The notes below the pieces were generated by a model that saw nothing but the letters and a program-made list of their open reading frames with translations, did not search any database and had not been told where the DNA came from. From contig NZ_CP088273.1 of NCBI RefSeq assembly GCF_020731415.2, forward strand, positions 997,001 to 1,061,000: DNA of 64,000 bases, in the 5' to 3' direction. Of the stretch, positions 20,541 to 28,720 are shown in pieces. The position numbers and the translations under genes were made by a program. Numbering within the stretch: the stretch's first letter is position 1; each line of letters opens with the position of its first letter. The stretch is from Phyllobacterium sp. T1293. Lineage in GTDB: Bacteria; Pseudomonadota; Alphaproteobacteria; Rhizobiales; Rhizobiaceae.

Positions 20541-21824
20541 ATGCGTTTGAGTGTACTAGACAAAGCGTCACAGCGGCTGGCACTGAATGCCAGCGTTCTC
20601 ATGATTGCAGCTTTGGCTGCAGGTTGTAGTTCCGGGGTGTCGCGCTTCACCAGCGCGGATTTCAGCTCCGGCTATAGTGACAACCAGCGTTCAATCATTC
20701 AGGGGCAGAATTCGGCTCCACGGGGTTATACGCCGCCGGTTGATTCAACGTACACGGCTTCGGTCAACCGCAACGCGGTTCCACCTGCAGGTGGTGTTCA
20801 GCGCAGCAGCCTGCCGCCAGTGGGTGCGGCAAGCGCCTCTGCACTTCCGCCGGTTTCCTCGCAGCCGATGCGCCCAGCCGTTAGTGCTGCTCCTGTTCGC
20901 CAGCAGGTCGCTTCGGCGCAGCCCATGGGTAATGTGCAGGCTCCGCCGCTTGTATCGTCTGCCGGTTCGCTGAAAACGCCGGATGGCCGCGAGGCACGTA
21001 TGCCGACAAAGCCAGCTGCACCGGCGGCAATTGCCAACAACACGGCGTCGCCAGCAAGCCATACCGGTTCATACACCGTACAGACCGGCGATACGCTCCA
21101 TGCCATCTCCCGCAAGACGGGAACCAATGTTGAGGCCATCAAGCAGGCCAACAATATGAAGGATGGTACGGTTCGTGTTGGACAGGCTCTGACCATTCCG
21201 GCATCAAGCTCATCGATGGCGCAGAATGTTGCCAACAACATGAAGGCCAAGGGCGCGGTCGATCAGGTCAAGACTGCCGCGACACCGCCAGTCGTGCAGC
21301 CAAAGGTTGTTGCAAGCGTGGCCCCGAGCGCGGCGACCGCAACCACTCCGGCAGCACCGCAGGCCGATAGTCAGGCAAAGCCATACACGCCGCCACAGGC
21401 GAGCGAAAAGGTTATCGATGATGCCGAAAAGGACGTTGCATCCGCACCATCAGCCACCGGCGCCTCGCAGATGCGCTGGCCGGTTCGTGGCCGTGTCGTT
21501 GCCAATTACGGCAAGGGCAATGATGGTATCGACATTTCGGTTCCAGAGGGCACGCCGATCAAGGCAGCTGAAAACGGTGTTGTCATCTATTCCGGTGATG
21601 GTCTGAAGGAGTTTGGCAACACGGTTCTCGTTCGCCATGATAATGGTCTGGTCACGGTTTACGGCAATGCGAGCAAGCTGAACGTGCAGCGCGGCCAGAA
21701 GGTGAAGCGCGGTGAAGAACTTGGCCGCTCCGGTATGACCGGCAATGCGACCTCGCCAAAGCTGCACTTCGAGGTTCGCAAGAACTCGACGCCGGTTGAT
21801 CCTTCGAAGTTCCTCGAATCCTGA
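20541..21824 (+). CDS. NlpD-like lipoprotein: LysM plus degenerate M23 (LytM)
   Basis: 427 residues. N-terminal signal ending in a lipobox (LAAGC, Cys at about residue 30), a Pro/Ala/Ser-rich linker, one LysM domain (about 177-220, SYTVQTGDTLHAISRK), another linker, and a C-terminal LytM/M23 domain (about 310-427). The M23 zinc ligands are missing: the HxxxD position reads NDGID, the HxH position reads KLHFEV and the third His site reads TVYGNA. This matches NlpD/EnvC-type factors that do not cut peptidoglycan but activate amidases at the septum. The order surE-pcm-this gene is the same as surE-pcm-nlpD in Escherichia coli, but no rpoS follows. A distinct name (for example a DipM-type factor) is possible. 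Confidence 0.88.
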   Translation: MRLSVLDKASQRLALNASVLMIAALAAGCSSGVSRFTSADFSSGYSDNQRSIIQGQNSAPRGYTPPVDSTYTASVNRNAVPPAGGVQRSSLPPVGAASASALPPVSSQPMRPAVSAAPVRQQVASAQPMGNVQAPPLVSSAGSLKTPDGREARMPTKPAAPAAIANNTASPASHTGSYTVQTGDTLHAISRKTGTNVEAIKQANNMKDGTVRVGQALTIPASSSSMAQNVANNMKAKGAVDQVKTAATPPVVQPKVVASVAPSAATATTPAAPQADSQAKPYTPPQASEKVIDDAEKDVASAPSATGASQMRWPVRGRVVANYGKGNDGIDISVPEGTPIKAAENGVVIYSGDGLKEFGNTVLVRHDNGLVTVYGNASKLNVQRGQKVKRGEELGRSGMTGNATSPKLHFEVRKNSTPVDPSKFLES

Positions 21825-21843
21825 TTGGTTCGCGCTTGAATTC

Positions 21844-21880
21844 AAAAGGCCCCCGCAGCGATGCACGGGCCTTTTGCTTT
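21844..21880. terminator. Bidirectional terminator between nlpD-like and DUF815 genes
   Basis: Stem AAAAGGCCC / GGGCCTTTT with a 14-base loop between two convergent genes; T-rich after the stem on the plus strand and A-rich before it, so it can serve both. Confidence 0.8.
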
Positions 21881-22744
21881 TCAGAGCTTTTTGCCGAGCC
21901 GCCCGGCAAGATCCTGCGTGAATTGCCATGCAACGCGGCCGGAGCGTGAACCACGCGTGGTCGACCATTCAAGTGCTTCCGCGTGCAGTTGTTCCTTCTG
22001 CATCGGTAGATCAAAGTGCGCAGCATAGCCGTCGATCATCGAAAGATAATCATCCTGACTGCATTTGTGGAAACCAAGCCACAGGCCAAAGCGATCTGAC
22101 AGCGAAACCTTTTCTTCAACGGCTTCAGATGGATTGATCGCCGTCGAGCGTTCATTCTCGATCATGTCACGCGGCAAGAGATGCCTGCGGTTGGATGTGG
22201 CGTAGAAGATAACATTGTCAGGACGGCCTTCAACGCCGCCTTCAAGCGCTGCCTTGAGCGACTTGTAGGATGTATCGTCATGATCAAAGGACAGATCGTC
22301 GCAAAACAGGATGAAACGATATTTTGTGTCCTTGATGGCCGCCATCAGGGCAGGGAGGCTATCAATATCCTCGCGGTGTATTTCGACGAGCTTCAGCGTA
22401 TTGTCATTGCCGGGCGCCGCAGCGTTTACCGAAGCATGAACGGCTTTGACCAGCGATGATTTACCCATGCCGCGCGCGCCCCACAACAGAACGTTGTTTG
22501 CCTGCAAGCCATCGGCAAAGCGCTTGGTGTTGTCGAAGAGAATATCGCGTACACGATCCACGCCGCGAATGAGGGAAATGTCGACACGATTGACCTTCTG
22601 AACCGGGTCAAAGGCAAGATGATCCGGGTTCCAGACGAAGCAATCAGCCACGTCGAGATTAGCGGGTTGCGCTTTTGGCGGTGCCATCCGTTCCAGCACT
22701 GCAATCAGTCGGTCAAGTTTATCGGCAAGCAATTCCTCGGACAT
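21881..22744 (-). CDS. DUF815-family ATP-binding protein
   Basis: 287 residues. A P-loop ATPase of the DUF815 group: Walker A WGARGMGKSSLV (about 88-99), Walker B-like FILFCDDLSF (about 144-153), and the sensor-like ATSNRRHLLPRD. DUF815 proteins are widespread AAA+-like ATPases of unknown target. ATG 22744 was chosen over an upstream TTG, with TTGAGAAGA preceding. Convergent with the NlpD-like gene, divergent from yajC. No partner gene is evident in its own orientation. Confidence 0.85.
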   Translation of the reverse strand: MSEELLADKLDRLIAVLERMAPPKAQPANLDVADCFVWNPDHLAFDPVQKVNRVDISLIRGVDRVRDILFDNTKRFADGLQANNVLLWGARGMGKSSLVKAVHASVNAAAPGNDNTLKLVEIHREDIDSLPALMAAIKDTKYRFILFCDDLSFDHDDTSYKSLKAALEGGVEGRPDNVIFYATSNRRHLLPRDMIENERSTAINPSEAVEEKVSLSDRFGLWLGFHKCSQDDYLSMIDGYAAHFDLPMQKEQLHAEALEWSTTRGSRSGRVAWQFTQDLAGRLGKKL

Positions 22745-22906
22745 TCTTCTCAAGCCTTTGTTTTTTCTGCGTTCAAGCCACTATCATGTTGATGGGAAAC
22801 CGAAAAGCGGGATGCGGGATTTTGCACTGTTGCTTTTCCCATTCCAAACATTGTATTCCGCAGGTTCTGTATCATTCAAACAAGAATTACTCTGGAGACT
22901 GTCTCT

Positions 22907-23248
22907 ATGTTCGTAACTCCCGCATATGCACAGACAACGGGCATCGGTGGTGCGCCGGAAATGCTGATGAGCATCCTGCCATTCATCCTGATTTTCGTGA
23001 TCATGTACTTCCTGATCATCCGTCCGCAGCGCACGCAGATGAAGAAGCGCGAAGAGCAGCTGAAGAACATCCGCCGCGGTGACACCATCATCACCGGTGG
23101 TGGTTTCGTTGCCAAGGTGACGAAAGTGTTCGAAGATACCGGCGAACTCGAAGTCGAAATCGGCGAGGGCGTCAAGGCTCGCGTTATCCGCGCATTGGTG
23201 TCGGATGTACGCGTCAAAGGCGAACCGGTTGCCGATAACAAGAAATAA
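22907..23248 (+). CDS. yajC: Preprotein translocase subunit YajC
   Basis: Small inner-membrane partner of SecDF. 113 residues. Short N terminus, single transmembrane helix ILPFILIFVIMYFLIIRPQ, then the conserved RPQRTQMKKREEQLKNIRRGD and the GGGFVAKVTKV segment. Start ATG 22907 with CTGGAGA upstream. Followed by secDF after 56 bases, with an intervening hairpin. Confidence 0.95.
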   Translation: MFVTPAYAQTTGIGGAPEMLMSILPFILIFVIMYFLIIRPQRTQMKKREEQLKNIRRGDTIITGGGFVAKVTKVFEDTGELEVEIGEGVKARVIRALVSDVRVKGEPVADNKK

Positions 23249-23260
23249 GTCATAGTGACG

Positions 23261-23279
23261 GGGCGGCATCAGGCCGCCC
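23261..23279 (+). terminator. Intercistronic hairpin between yajC and secDF
   Basis: Stem GGGCGGC / GCCGCCC with a 5-base loop, followed by a weakly T-rich stretch. It could attenuate readthrough from yajC into secDF, or stabilise the yajC message. Too weak a T-run to call a full terminator with confidence. Confidence 0.4.
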
Positions 23280-23304
23280 TGTTGATTCTTGAGGTCGCGA
23301 CTGC

Positions 23305-25563
23305 ATGCTCTATTTTAGCCGCTGGAAGACACTTCTCATCTGGGCCGTTGTTCTTGTAGGCGTGATCCTGGCTCTGCCAAATCTGTTTACCCCCATCCAA
23401 CTGGCGAACCTGCCAAATTGGCTTCCGAAAAAACAGCTCGCACTGGGGCTTGATCTTGAGGGCGGCTCGCGCATCCGGCTGCAGGTCGACAAGGACAAGC
23501 TGGCGCAGACTGACGCGACAATCGAGGTGATGAACCGCCGCCTCGGCGAGCTTGGCTATACCAATCCCAATGTGGAAAGCCAGAGAAATGGCCGTGTTCT
23601 CGTTGAAGTATCGGGTCTTTATGACTCGCAATTGCTCAAGGACATTCTAAGCCTCACAGGGCAATTGAGCTTCCGGATGATCGATACATCGGTGCCGGTG
23701 CAGCAGGCCATTGACGGCACGCCGCCCGCGGGCTCGGATGTTGTCTATTCCTTTGATGATCCGCCCGTCGCCTATCTCGTCAAGAAAGAGCCTATCGTCA
23801 CCAATGCGAATTTCGTTGGCGCACAGGCGGGTGTCGATACGGCGACCCAGCAACCGGTTATCACATTCAAGCTTGATAGTGCCGGTGCGGAGCGCTTCTC
23901 CAAGGCAACGAAGGAAAATATCGGAAACTCATTCGCCATTGTTCTCGATGATCAGGTGTTGTCGGCACCGGTTATCAGCGAGGCCATTCCGGGTAACACC
24001 GGCCAAATTGCCGGTAATTTCGATCTGTCCGGTGCCAGCAACCTTGCTATCGTGATGCGCGCCGGAGCATTGCCTGCGCCTGTTACTGTTATTGAAGAGC
24101 GTTCGGTTGGCACCGATCTTGGTGCGGCAGCCGTTTCAGCTGGCAAGATTGCGGCGCTTATCGGTGCTGGCCTTGTCATCCTCTTCATGCTGTTGACCTA
24201 TGGCCTGCTTGGCGTGATTGCCAGCATAGCGTTGATCGTCAACATCATTCTGATCCTGGCGTTTTTGACCATTGTTGGCGTCCCCCTCAGTCTCGCGGGC
24301 GTTGCTGGTATTGTTCTGACCATCGGCATGGCGGTTGACTCAAACGTCCTCATCTATGAGCGTATCCGCGAAGATCGGCGCGCAGGCTTTTCGGTCATTC
24401 AGGCAATTGATTCCGGGTTTGCCAGGGCGCAGGCGACCATTGTCGATGCCAACGTCACCACCTTGATCGCGGCTCTGGTGCTTTTCATTCTGGGTACCGG
24501 GCCCGTGCATGGCTTTGCCGTGACAGTCACTGTCGGCATCATTACCACGCTGTTCACAACCTTTACCCTCACACGCTGGATGGTTTCGGCATGGGTGCAG
24601 TGGTCAAAGCCGAAGGAAGTGCCCCGCGCGACGTTGAAGCTCGTTCCTTACAACACGAAAATCCCGTTCATGCGCCTGCGCGGGCTGACGCTTGGTTTCT
24701 CTGCATTATCAACAGTGGCGGTCATCGTCCTGTTCTTTGTTATCGGTATGAATTTCGGCATCGATTTCAAGGGCGGAACGATGGTTGAGATCGCCTCCAG
24801 TGAGGGCCCGATCGATCTGGATGATGTGTACAGCCGGCTTGATGACCTCAATATTGGCGATGTGAAAATTGAACCGTTCAAATCGGATGACCGCGCGCTG
24901 ATTACTGTTGGCAGTCAGGGCGAGGGCGAAAATGCCGAACAGACCGTCGGCGTTAAAATCCGCGGTGAACTTGATCAGGATTATGAATTCCGCCGCGTCG
25001 ATGTGATAGGGCCGACCGTATCAAGCGAACTGGCCAAAGCCGGTGGGCTGGCCGTTGCGCTTTCGCTTGCTGCAATCCTTGCCTATGTCTGGTTCCGTTT
25101 CGAATGGCATTTTGCGCTTGGCGCGATCATTGCGACGATCCACGATGTCGTGCTGCTGCTCGGCATGTTCATCATCTTCCAGATGGAGTTCAATCTCTGG
25201 AGTATTGCGGCCCTGCTGGCCATTGTTGGCTATTCGCTCAACGATACGGTTGTCATTTACGACCGCGTCCGGGAGAATCTGCGGCGGCATGGCAATGGTG
25301 TTTCCCTGTCTGCGGTGCTTGATGCCTCGATCAATCAGACCTTGTCACGTACCATCCTGACATCGCTGGCTACGTTCCTGGCACTGATCGTACTTTATGC
25401 TTATGGCGGCGATGATGTACGCGCCTTTGCACTTACCATTGCTGTTGGTATCGTGGTTGCGACCTATTCGTCGATCTTCGTCGCAGGCCCGTTGCTGATG
25501 CTGTTTGGCCTCAAGGGGCGGGATGTTGTCGAGGATGGCCGCCGGGCCGATGTCGGAGAATAG
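23305..25563 (+). CDS. secDF: SecDF fusion protein, compact first periplasmic domain
   Basis: Proton-driven accessory subunit that helps pull secreted proteins out of SecYEG. 752 residues with SecD and SecF fused. N-terminal helix, LGLDLEGGSRIRLQVD, then after only about 15 residues IEVMNRRLGELG, continuing to the first six-helix bundle with GMAVDSNVLIYERIRED. The SecF half begins near residue 450 with MRLRGLTLGFS, has NFGIDFKGGTMVEI, the second periplasmic domain, and VGYSLNDTVVIYDRVRENLRR. Rhizobial SecDF fusions are usually near 840-850 residues; the roughly 90 missing residues fall within the P1 periplasmic region. The reading frame is intact, so this looks like a real length variant, comparable to short SecDFs such as that of Thermus. 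Confidence 0.93.
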   Translation: MLYFSRWKTLLIWAVVLVGVILALPNLFTPIQLANLPNWLPKKQLALGLDLEGGSRIRLQVDKDKLAQTDATIEVMNRRLGELGYTNPNVESQRNGRVLVEVSGLYDSQLLKDILSLTGQLSFRMIDTSVPVQQAIDGTPPAGSDVVYSFDDPPVAYLVKKEPIVTNANFVGAQAGVDTATQQPVITFKLDSAGAERFSKATKENIGNSFAIVLDDQVLSAPVISEAIPGNTGQIAGNFDLSGASNLAIVMRAGALPAPVTVIEERSVGTDLGAAAVSAGKIAALIGAGLVILFMLLTYGLLGVIASIALIVNIILILAFLTIVGVPLSLAGVAGIVLTIGMAVDSNVLIYERIREDRRAGFSVIQAIDSGFARAQATIVDANVTTLIAALVLFILGTGPVHGFAVTVTVGIITTLFTTFTLTRWMVSAWVQWSKPKEVPRATLKLVPYNTKIPFMRLRGLTLGFSALSTVAVIVLFFVIGMNFGIDFKGGTMVEIASSEGPIDLDDVYSRLDDLNIGDVKIEPFKSDDRALITVGSQGEGENAEQTVGVKIRGELDQDYEFRRVDVIGPTVSSELAKAGGLAVALSLAAILAYVWFRFEWHFALGAIIATIHDVVLLLGMFIIFQMEFNLWSIAALLAIVGYSLNDTVVIYDRVRENLRRHGNGVSLSAVLDASINQTLSRTILTSLATFLALIVLYAYGGDDVRAFALTIAVGIVVATYSSIFVAGPLLMLFGLKGRDVVEDGRRADVGE

Positions 25564-25567
25564 GACT

Positions 25568-25957
25568 GTGGTCAAAGGCATTGAAATCCGGGATGCCCAT
25601 TTTCCGGGCCGCGCGCCGATAGATGCCTATGGCAATGGCGGGTTCCGGTTCGCCGATATGTCGCATCGCGGATCAATCCTGTGTCTGCCATCCGGCATTC
25701 ACGGCTGGACGCCGAAGATTCAGACTGCTCTTACGGCCGACGATTTGGCGCTTGTGCTGGAACAGTCCGCCGATATCGAGATTTTGCTGGTGGGTATGGG
25801 TACTGAATTGCGCCGCTTGCCACAGGCGCTGCGGGACGTTCTGCGCGAACATCGCATTTCCTCTGATCCGATGAGCACCGGTGCAGCTGTACGCACCTAT
25901 AATGTTTTGCTGGCGGAAGACCGCGCCGTTGCTGCGGCACTGATTGCGGTAGATTAA
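25568..25957 (+). CDS. Mth938-domain protein (NDUFAF3-like)
   Basis: 129 residues. Single Mth938-like domain: KGIEIRDAHFPGRAPIDAYGNGGFRFADMSHRGS, the core HGWTP, and LLVGMGTELRRLP. Its human homologue NDUFAF3 is an assembly factor of respiratory complex I; the bacterial role is not established. I chose GTG 25568, with GGAG 8 bases upstream and agreement with family N termini (VKGIEIR). ATG 25550, overlapping secDF, is the alternative. It lies 4 bases after secDF and 27 before the next gene, so the three are probably cotranscribed. Confidence 0.85.
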   Translation: MVKGIEIRDAHFPGRAPIDAYGNGGFRFADMSHRGSILCLPSGIHGWTPKIQTALTADDLALVLEQSADIEILLVGMGTELRRLPQALRDVLREHRISSDPMSTGAAVRTYNVLLAEDRAVAAALIAVD

Positions 25958-25984
25958 TTTAGCACTTGTCTGTATCTCAGCCCG

Positions 25985-26827
25985 ATGAACGCAAATGAAT
26001 CCCATTGTCTGCAATTGCTGCGGGATGCCGATCCGGACCGCTATCTTTCCGTGCTTTATGCGCCGGAAGAGAAACGGGGTGCCTTGGCTGCGCTCTATGG
26101 ATTCAATGTGGAGATCGCGCGTATCCGTGATCTGATCCACGATCCACTGCCCGGTGAAGTGCGATTGCAGTGGTGGCGCGATCTGATCAACGGCACCGAG
26201 CATGGCGAAGTGGTCGGCAATCCTGTTGCAGCGGCTTTGCTGGAAGCAATCAAGACGTATAATCTGCCACGCACGGCCTTCGACAATTATTGCGAAGCGC
26301 GTATTTTCGACCTCTATGACGATCCCATGCCCAGCCGCAATGATCTTGAGGGTTATTGCGGTGAGACGGCCTCTGCACTGATCCAACTGGCGTCTCTGGT
26401 ACTGGATGCGGAAAAGGCACCAGCCCAGGCAGATATTGCAGGACATGCAGGCGTTGCGCAGGCCGTAACCGGACTGTTGCGGCTATTGCCGCTGCACCGG
26501 CGACGCGGCCAGACTTACATTCCGGCAGATATATTGGCAGCCGTCGGTTGCAGCGCAGAGATGTTGCTCGAAGGTACGGATAAGGCCGCAATCAAACGCG
26601 CTATCGATGCAATGATTGCACTGGCTGAGGATCATCTTGGCAAGTATGAAGCCGTGGCAAAATCACTGCCAGCAACATTGCGCCCTGCCTATCTGCCCGT
26701 TGGTCTCACCAGAATGTACCTGAAAAAACTCAAGGCGAGCGGGTTTGATGTGGCGAATGAGACGCCGGTTGTTTCGCCGCTGCGCCGCCAGTGGACTATG
26801 CTCCGGGCATCGATGCGCTCTGCTTGA
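25985..26827 (+). CDS. Phytoene/squalene synthase-fold protein (NDUFAF6-like)
   Basis: 280 residues of the all-alpha trans-isoprenyl synthase fold: ALAALYGFNVEIARIRD, GEVRLQWWRDLI, YCGETASALIQLASLVL, LLPLHRRRGQTYIPADIL. The aspartate-rich DxxxD motifs needed to bind prenyl diphosphate are not seen (the first site reads NVEIARIRD), so a catalytic prenyl-condensing role is doubtful. The human NDUFAF6 protein, a complex I assembly factor, has the same fold and the same alphaproteobacterial relatives. Placement beside the Mth938 gene supports a shared role in assembling respiratory complexes; this is inference. Confidence 0.8.
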   Translation: MNANESHCLQLLRDADPDRYLSVLYAPEEKRGALAALYGFNVEIARIRDLIHDPLPGEVRLQWWRDLINGTEHGEVVGNPVAAALLEAIKTYNLPRTAFDNYCEARIFDLYDDPMPSRNDLEGYCGETASALIQLASLVLDAEKAPAQADIAGHAGVAQAVTGLLRLLPLHRRRGQTYIPADILAAVGCSAEMLLEGTDKAAIKRAIDAMIALAEDHLGKYEAVAKSLPATLRPAYLPVGLTRMYLKKLKASGFDVANETPVVSPLRRQWTMLRASMRSA

Positions 26828-26852
26828 GCGGGGTATTGTTCTGCCAGTTTTT

Positions 26853-27013
26853 ACCCCCCTATGCCCGTCGGGCATCTCCCCCACAAGGGGGGAGATCAGC
26901 CTTCAATGCCGCCTTCGCACAATTTGCAACTCTTCCGGTTATTTATGGGAAAGCGTTACTGTCAATGTGATCTCCCCCCTTGTGGGGGAGATGTCCGACA
27001 GGACAGAGGGGGG
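26853..27013. repeat. Palindromic repeat A, copy 1
   Basis: Two near-identical inverted arms of about 46 bases (26853-26898 and 26968-27013), each containing a TGATCTCCCCCC block, TTGTGGGGGAGATG and a GGGGGGT end, around a 69-base unique core. A related element lies at 60439-60544. It sits between the convergent 3' ends of the NDUFAF6-like gene and trmFO. Confidence 0.85.
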
Positions 27014-27043
27014 TGAAACTTGGCAAGATATCGCGCGTGATGC

Positions 27044-27203
27044 GTGGTTCGTGGTTCGACAAGCTCACCATGAGGGAGACTGTGGATGAAAGGGAGTCAG
27101 GTTCTGCAACCTTTGCGCTGCAATCCTTTTTGATCTGCAATTTCTGCGATGAGCGTTGCATCCTCACTCTCCCTCATGGTGAGCTTGTCGAACCACGAAC
27201 CAC
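27044..27203. repeat. Palindromic repeat B, copy 1
   Basis: Perfect 36-base inverted arms (27044-27079 and 27168-27203) containing GTGGTTCGTGGTTCGAC and AAGCTCACCATGAGGGAGA, around an 88-base core. A second copy with a related core is at 60266-60410. Short open frames within it (for example reading VVRQAHHEG) are products of the repeat, not genes. Confidence 0.9.
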
Positions 27204-27230
27204 AGGCTCTACAACACTATTGCTGAAAGC

Positions 27231-28640
27231 TTACTCGGCAGCCTCAGCTATCGCAGGTAAACCCAGCCAAGTCCGGCAATCCGCTAGCGCACGCGCGCTC
27301 ATGGCGCGTTTTTTTGCATTGGTTTTTTCCTTGCCACGTAGGCGCTTGCCCTCAGATTTTGGCGCTTCAATCGGTGGGAACAGACCAAAATTGACATTCA
27401 TCGGCTGGAACGAGCGCTTGCCGGGTTCCTCATCGCTGACAATGTGGCCACCGGTAATGTGACTGAGCAGCGCACCAAAAGCTGTGGTGACAGGCGGCGG
27501 CGTCAAACTCTGTCCCAGCCGCTCGGCGGCAGCAAAACGCCCGGCAAGCAGGCCGATGGCTGCGGATTCCACATAACCTTCGCAGCCCGTGATCTGACCG
27601 GCAAAGCGCAAGCCGGGACGTGATTTCAGCTGCAGCGTCGGGTCAAGCAGGATCGGCGAATTCAGATAGGTATTGCGATGCAGACCACCCAAACGCGCAA
27701 ACTCTGCGTTCTCAAGGCCGGGGATCATCCGGAAAATCTCGGTCTGCGCGCCATATTTCAGCTTCGTCTGGAAGCCGACCATATTGTAGAGCGTACCAAG
27801 CGCATTGTCCTGCCGGAGCTGTACGACGGCATAGGCCTTGACGGTTGGGTTATGCTCATTGGTCAGGCCCATCGGTTTCATGGGGCCGTGACGCAGGGTT
27901 TCAACGCCGCGTTCCGCCATGACCTCGATCGGCAGGCAGCCATCGAAATAGGGCGTGCCTTCCCATTGCTTGAACTCAGTCTTGTCCCCGCCAATCAGGG
28001 CCTGCACGAAGGCTTCATACTGCTCCTTGGTCATGGGGCAGTTGATATAATCCTTGCCGGTGCCGCCGGGGCCAACCTTGTCGTAGCGTGACTGGAACCA
28101 GCAGGTGTTCATGTCAATGCTGTCAAAATGGACGATCGGCGCAATGGCATCGAAAAAGGCAAGGGCGTCCGCACCTGTCTGCTTGCCGATGGCTTCCGCA
28201 AGCGAAGGGGCAGTCAGCGGGCCGGTCGCGATGATAACCTTGTCCCACTCTGCGGGCGGGAGGCCGGTGATCTCTTCACGCTCGATGGTGATGAGCGGGT
28301 GGGCTTCAAGCTTGGCCGTGACGGCTTGAGCGAAGCCATCACGGTCGACGGCAAGCGCGCCGCCAGCCGGAACCTGATGGGAATCCGCCGATGCCATGAT
28401 CAGCGAATTGGCGAGGCGCATTTCCGCGTGCAGGACGCCGACGGCGTTGGTTTCGGCATCATCGGAACGGAACGAGTTGGAACAGACAAGTTCAGCCAGA
28501 TCCTGCGTCTTGTGCGCATCTGTGCCGCGAACGGGGCGCATTTCATGCAGGATGACAGGAATGCCTGCTTCGGCCAGTTGCCATGCAGCTTCGGAACCGG
28601 CGAGACCGCCGCCAATGATATGTACGGGTGTGTTTGACAT
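27231..28640 (-). CDS. trmFO: tRNA U54 methyltransferase TrmFO (folate/FAD dependent)
   Basis: Makes ribothymidine at position 54 of tRNAs using methylenetetrahydrofolate and reduced FAD. 469 residues. N-terminal FAD-binding [27 protein letters not shown], the [10 protein letters not shown] segment, [15 protein letters not shown] with a conserved cysteine, and the C-terminal [19 protein letters not shown] with the catalytic cysteine region. This is the gid/TrmFO group, distinct from GidA by length. Start ATG 28640 is 8 bases after GGGG. No other tRNA-modification gene is adjacent. Confidence 0.95.
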   Translation of the reverse strand: MSNTPVHIIGGGLAGSEAAWQLAEAGIPVILHEMRPVRGTDAHKTQDLAELVCSNSFRSDDAETNAVGVLHAEMRLANSLIMASADSHQVPAGGALAVDRDGFAQAVTAKLEAHPLITIEREEITGLPPAEWDKVIIATGPLTAPSLAEAIGKQTGADALAFFDAIAPIVHFDSIDMNTCWFQSRYDKVGPGGTGKDYINCPMTKEQYEAFVQALIGGDKTEFKQWEGTPYFDGCLPIEVMAERGVETLRHGPMKPMGLTNEHNPTVKAYAVVQLRQDNALGTLYNMVGFQTKLKYGAQTEIFRMIPGLENAEFARLGGLHRNTYLNSPILLDPTLQLKSRPGLRFAGQITGCEGYVESAAIGLLAGRFAAAERLGQSLTPPPVTTAFGALLSHITGGHIVSDEEPGKRSFQPMNVNFGLFPPIEAPKSEGKRLRGKEKTNAKKRAMSARALADCRTWLGLPAIAEAAE

Positions 28641-28682
28641 AGCACCCCAATAAACCGTTTGGCGTCATGCTTCAATGGTGCA

Positions 28683-28714
28683 AAAGCCGCCACAGCTTGT
28701 CCGTGGCGGCTTTT
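28683..28714 (-). terminator. Terminator after aldo/keto reductase gene
   Basis: Stem AAAGCCGCCAC / GTGGCGGCTTT 7 bases beyond the reductase stop (28721), followed on the minus strand by TTGC; the plus-strand side also ends in TTTT. It separates the reductase from trmFO. Confidence 0.75.
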
Positions 28715-28720
28715 AAAGGG

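Noticed and set aside
26745..27089. 114-codon frame crossing the repeats after the NDUFAF6-like gene
   Set aside because: Runs through repeats A and B; composition reflects repeats, not coding.
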